Part shown: piece by piece, positions 63,265-64,000 of the stretch | How positions within the stretch are numbered: position 1 is the first letter of the stretch | How the letters are laid out: each line of letters begins with the position of its first letter | Source of the DNA: Pectobacterium aquaticum | GTDB lineage: Bacteria; Pseudomonadota; Gammaproteobacteria; Enterobacterales; Enterobacteriaceae | DNA: 64,000 nucleotides | Assembly (NCBI RefSeq): GCF_003382565.3 | Contig: NZ_CP086253.1 | Location: 2,294,001 to 2,358,000 of the forward strand | Reading direction: 5' to 3' | Notes under the pieces: generated by a model | What the model was told of the DNA's origin: nothing | Seen by the model: the letters and a program-made list of their open reading frames with translations, nothing else | Database searches by the model: none | Position numbers and translations under genes: made by a program

Positions 63265-63855
63265 ATGAGCGATGAACGCCACCAGCAACGCCAACAGCGC
63301 CTGAAAGAAAAGGTCGACGCCCGCATTGCCGCCGCGAATGAAACGCGCGGTATCCTGATCGTCTTCACCGGTAACGGGAAAGGAAAAACCACAGCGGCGT
63401 TTGGTACCGTCACGCGAGCGATAGGCCACGGATTACGGGCGGGCGTGATCCAGTTTATTAAAGGCGAATGGCCAAACGGTGAGAAGAACCTGCTGCAACA
63501 GCACGGCGTGGAATTTCAAGTCATGGCGACGGGCTTTACCTGGGATACACAGAATCGCCAGACGGATACCGAAGCGGCACAGCACGTCTGGCAGCATGGC
63601 AAACGCATGTTGGCCGATCCACAGCTCGACCTGGTCGTGTTGGATGAACTGACGTATATGATTAGCTATGATTATCTGGATTTAAGTGACGTTGTCACTG
63701 CATTAAAACAGCGCCCTGCCAGTCAGACGGTCATTATTACCGGACGAGGTTGCCATCGTGACTTGCTGGAAATGGCGGATACCGTGACGGAAATGCGTCC
63801 GGTAAAACATGCGTTTGATAGCGGAATTCAGGCGCAGCAAGGTATTGACTGGTAG
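63265..63855 (+). CDS. btuR: Cob(I)alamin adenosyltransferase
   Basis: The 196-residue CobA-type enzyme transfers the adenosyl group of ATP to cob(I)alamin. The P-loop GNGKGKTTAAFG (about residues 36-47), FIKGEWPNGE and LDELTYMISYDYLD are characteristic. Length equals E. coli BtuR. It is convergent with rluB across a terminator. Confidence 0.96.
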   Translation: MSDERHQQRQQRLKEKVDARIAAANETRGILIVFTGNGKGKTTAAFGTVTRAIGHGLRAGVIQFIKGEWPNGEKNLLQQHGVEFQVMATGFTWDTQNRQTDTEAAQHVWQHGKRMLADPQLDLVVLDELTYMISYDYLDLSDVVTALKQRPASQTVIITGRGCHRDLLEMADTVTEMRPVKHAFDSGIQAQQGIDW

Positions 63856-63895
63856 CCGTTAGTTTTTCATTGTTGATAAGCAAAGCGAAATGAAA

Positions 63896-63917
63896 ACGGG
63901 CAGCGAAAACTGCCCGT
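63896..63917. terminator. Terminator between btuR and rluB
   Basis: ACGGGCAG (63896-63903) pairs perfectly with CTGCCCGT (63910-63917). It lies between convergent genes and probably serves both; the flanks have only short A/T runs. Confidence 0.7.
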
Positions 63918-63936
63918 GAAGCGTATAGAGAGAAGA

Positions 63937-64000
63937 TTATCCGTTGCGCTTAGGCTTTGGCGAGGTACGGCGCGCCGGAGCGCTGTTGATCTGGCTGTGA
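63937..64000 (-). CDS. rluB: C-terminal end of 23S rRNA pseudouridine synthase RluB (partial)
   Basis: An open minus-strand frame enters from the right edge and ends at 63937 with the basic tail HSQINSAPARRTSPKPKRNG. RluB proteins have long basic Arg/Lys/Pro tails, and rluB faces btuR in E. coli. Only about 20 residues are visible, so the call rests mainly on gene order. Confidence 0.6.
   Translation of the reverse strand, partial: HSQINSAPARRTSPKPKRNG

Overview
The window looks like the replication-terminus region of a soft-rot enterobacterium, most likely Pectobacterium or a close relative (inference). The chromosomal gene order ydfG, ynfB, bioD2/ynfK, mlc, ynfL, ynfM, tus, fumC, manA, ydgA, add, ydgJ, cnu, rsxABCDGE, nth, dtpA follows the E. 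coli terminus. It is followed by cysB, topA, yciN, sohB, yciK, btuR and the end of rluB. A clear Ter site sits just upstream of tus. No rRNA, tRNA or CRISPR array was seen.

Region 1 (1-8995) is an Ff-type filamentous prophage (inovirus). Its structural block runs on the minus strand in the order replication protein, ssDNA-binding protein, small coat proteins, major coat, adsorption protein, pVI-like, Zot/pI and secretin. A plus-strand module carries a small regulator, origin-like hairpins and two genes of unknown function. It ends in a folded attachment site with two inverted XerC/XerD-type sites, like the hairpin attP of CTX phage. A 1018-bp segment with the two unknown genes and the attachment site occurs at both ends, 7977 bp apart. 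This implies a tandem or duplicated prophage that continues left of the window, at the host dif locus.

Region 2 (8996-30150) begins with a SnoaL-like gene split by an ISAs1-family insertion sequence with a 10-bp target duplication. Next come a yjbD-like gene, an ArgP-like regulator, a chemotaxis receptor, a GNAT acetyltransferase and cytochrome b562. These are followed by a VF530-family protein, a DigH/YddW-like lipoprotein, the dat-ddc pair for 1,3-diaminopropane, pptA, ydfG, ynfB, an MFS exporter, bioD2, mlc, ynfL/ynfM and tus with its Ter site.

Region 3 (30150-47200) holds fumC, manA, ydgA, add, a secreted SnoaL-like protein, a bile-acid-symporter-family protein and ydgJ. A complete arabinose uptake cluster follows: araC, araFGH and divergent araBA. 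No araD is present next to araBA.

Region 4 (47200-64000) holds cnu, the rsxABCDGE-nth operon, dtpA, cysB, topA, yciN, sohB, yciK and btuR, and ends inside rluB. Most of these are ordinary core genes. The accessory interest lies in the prophage, the IS-split gene and a few intergenic repeats and palindromes.
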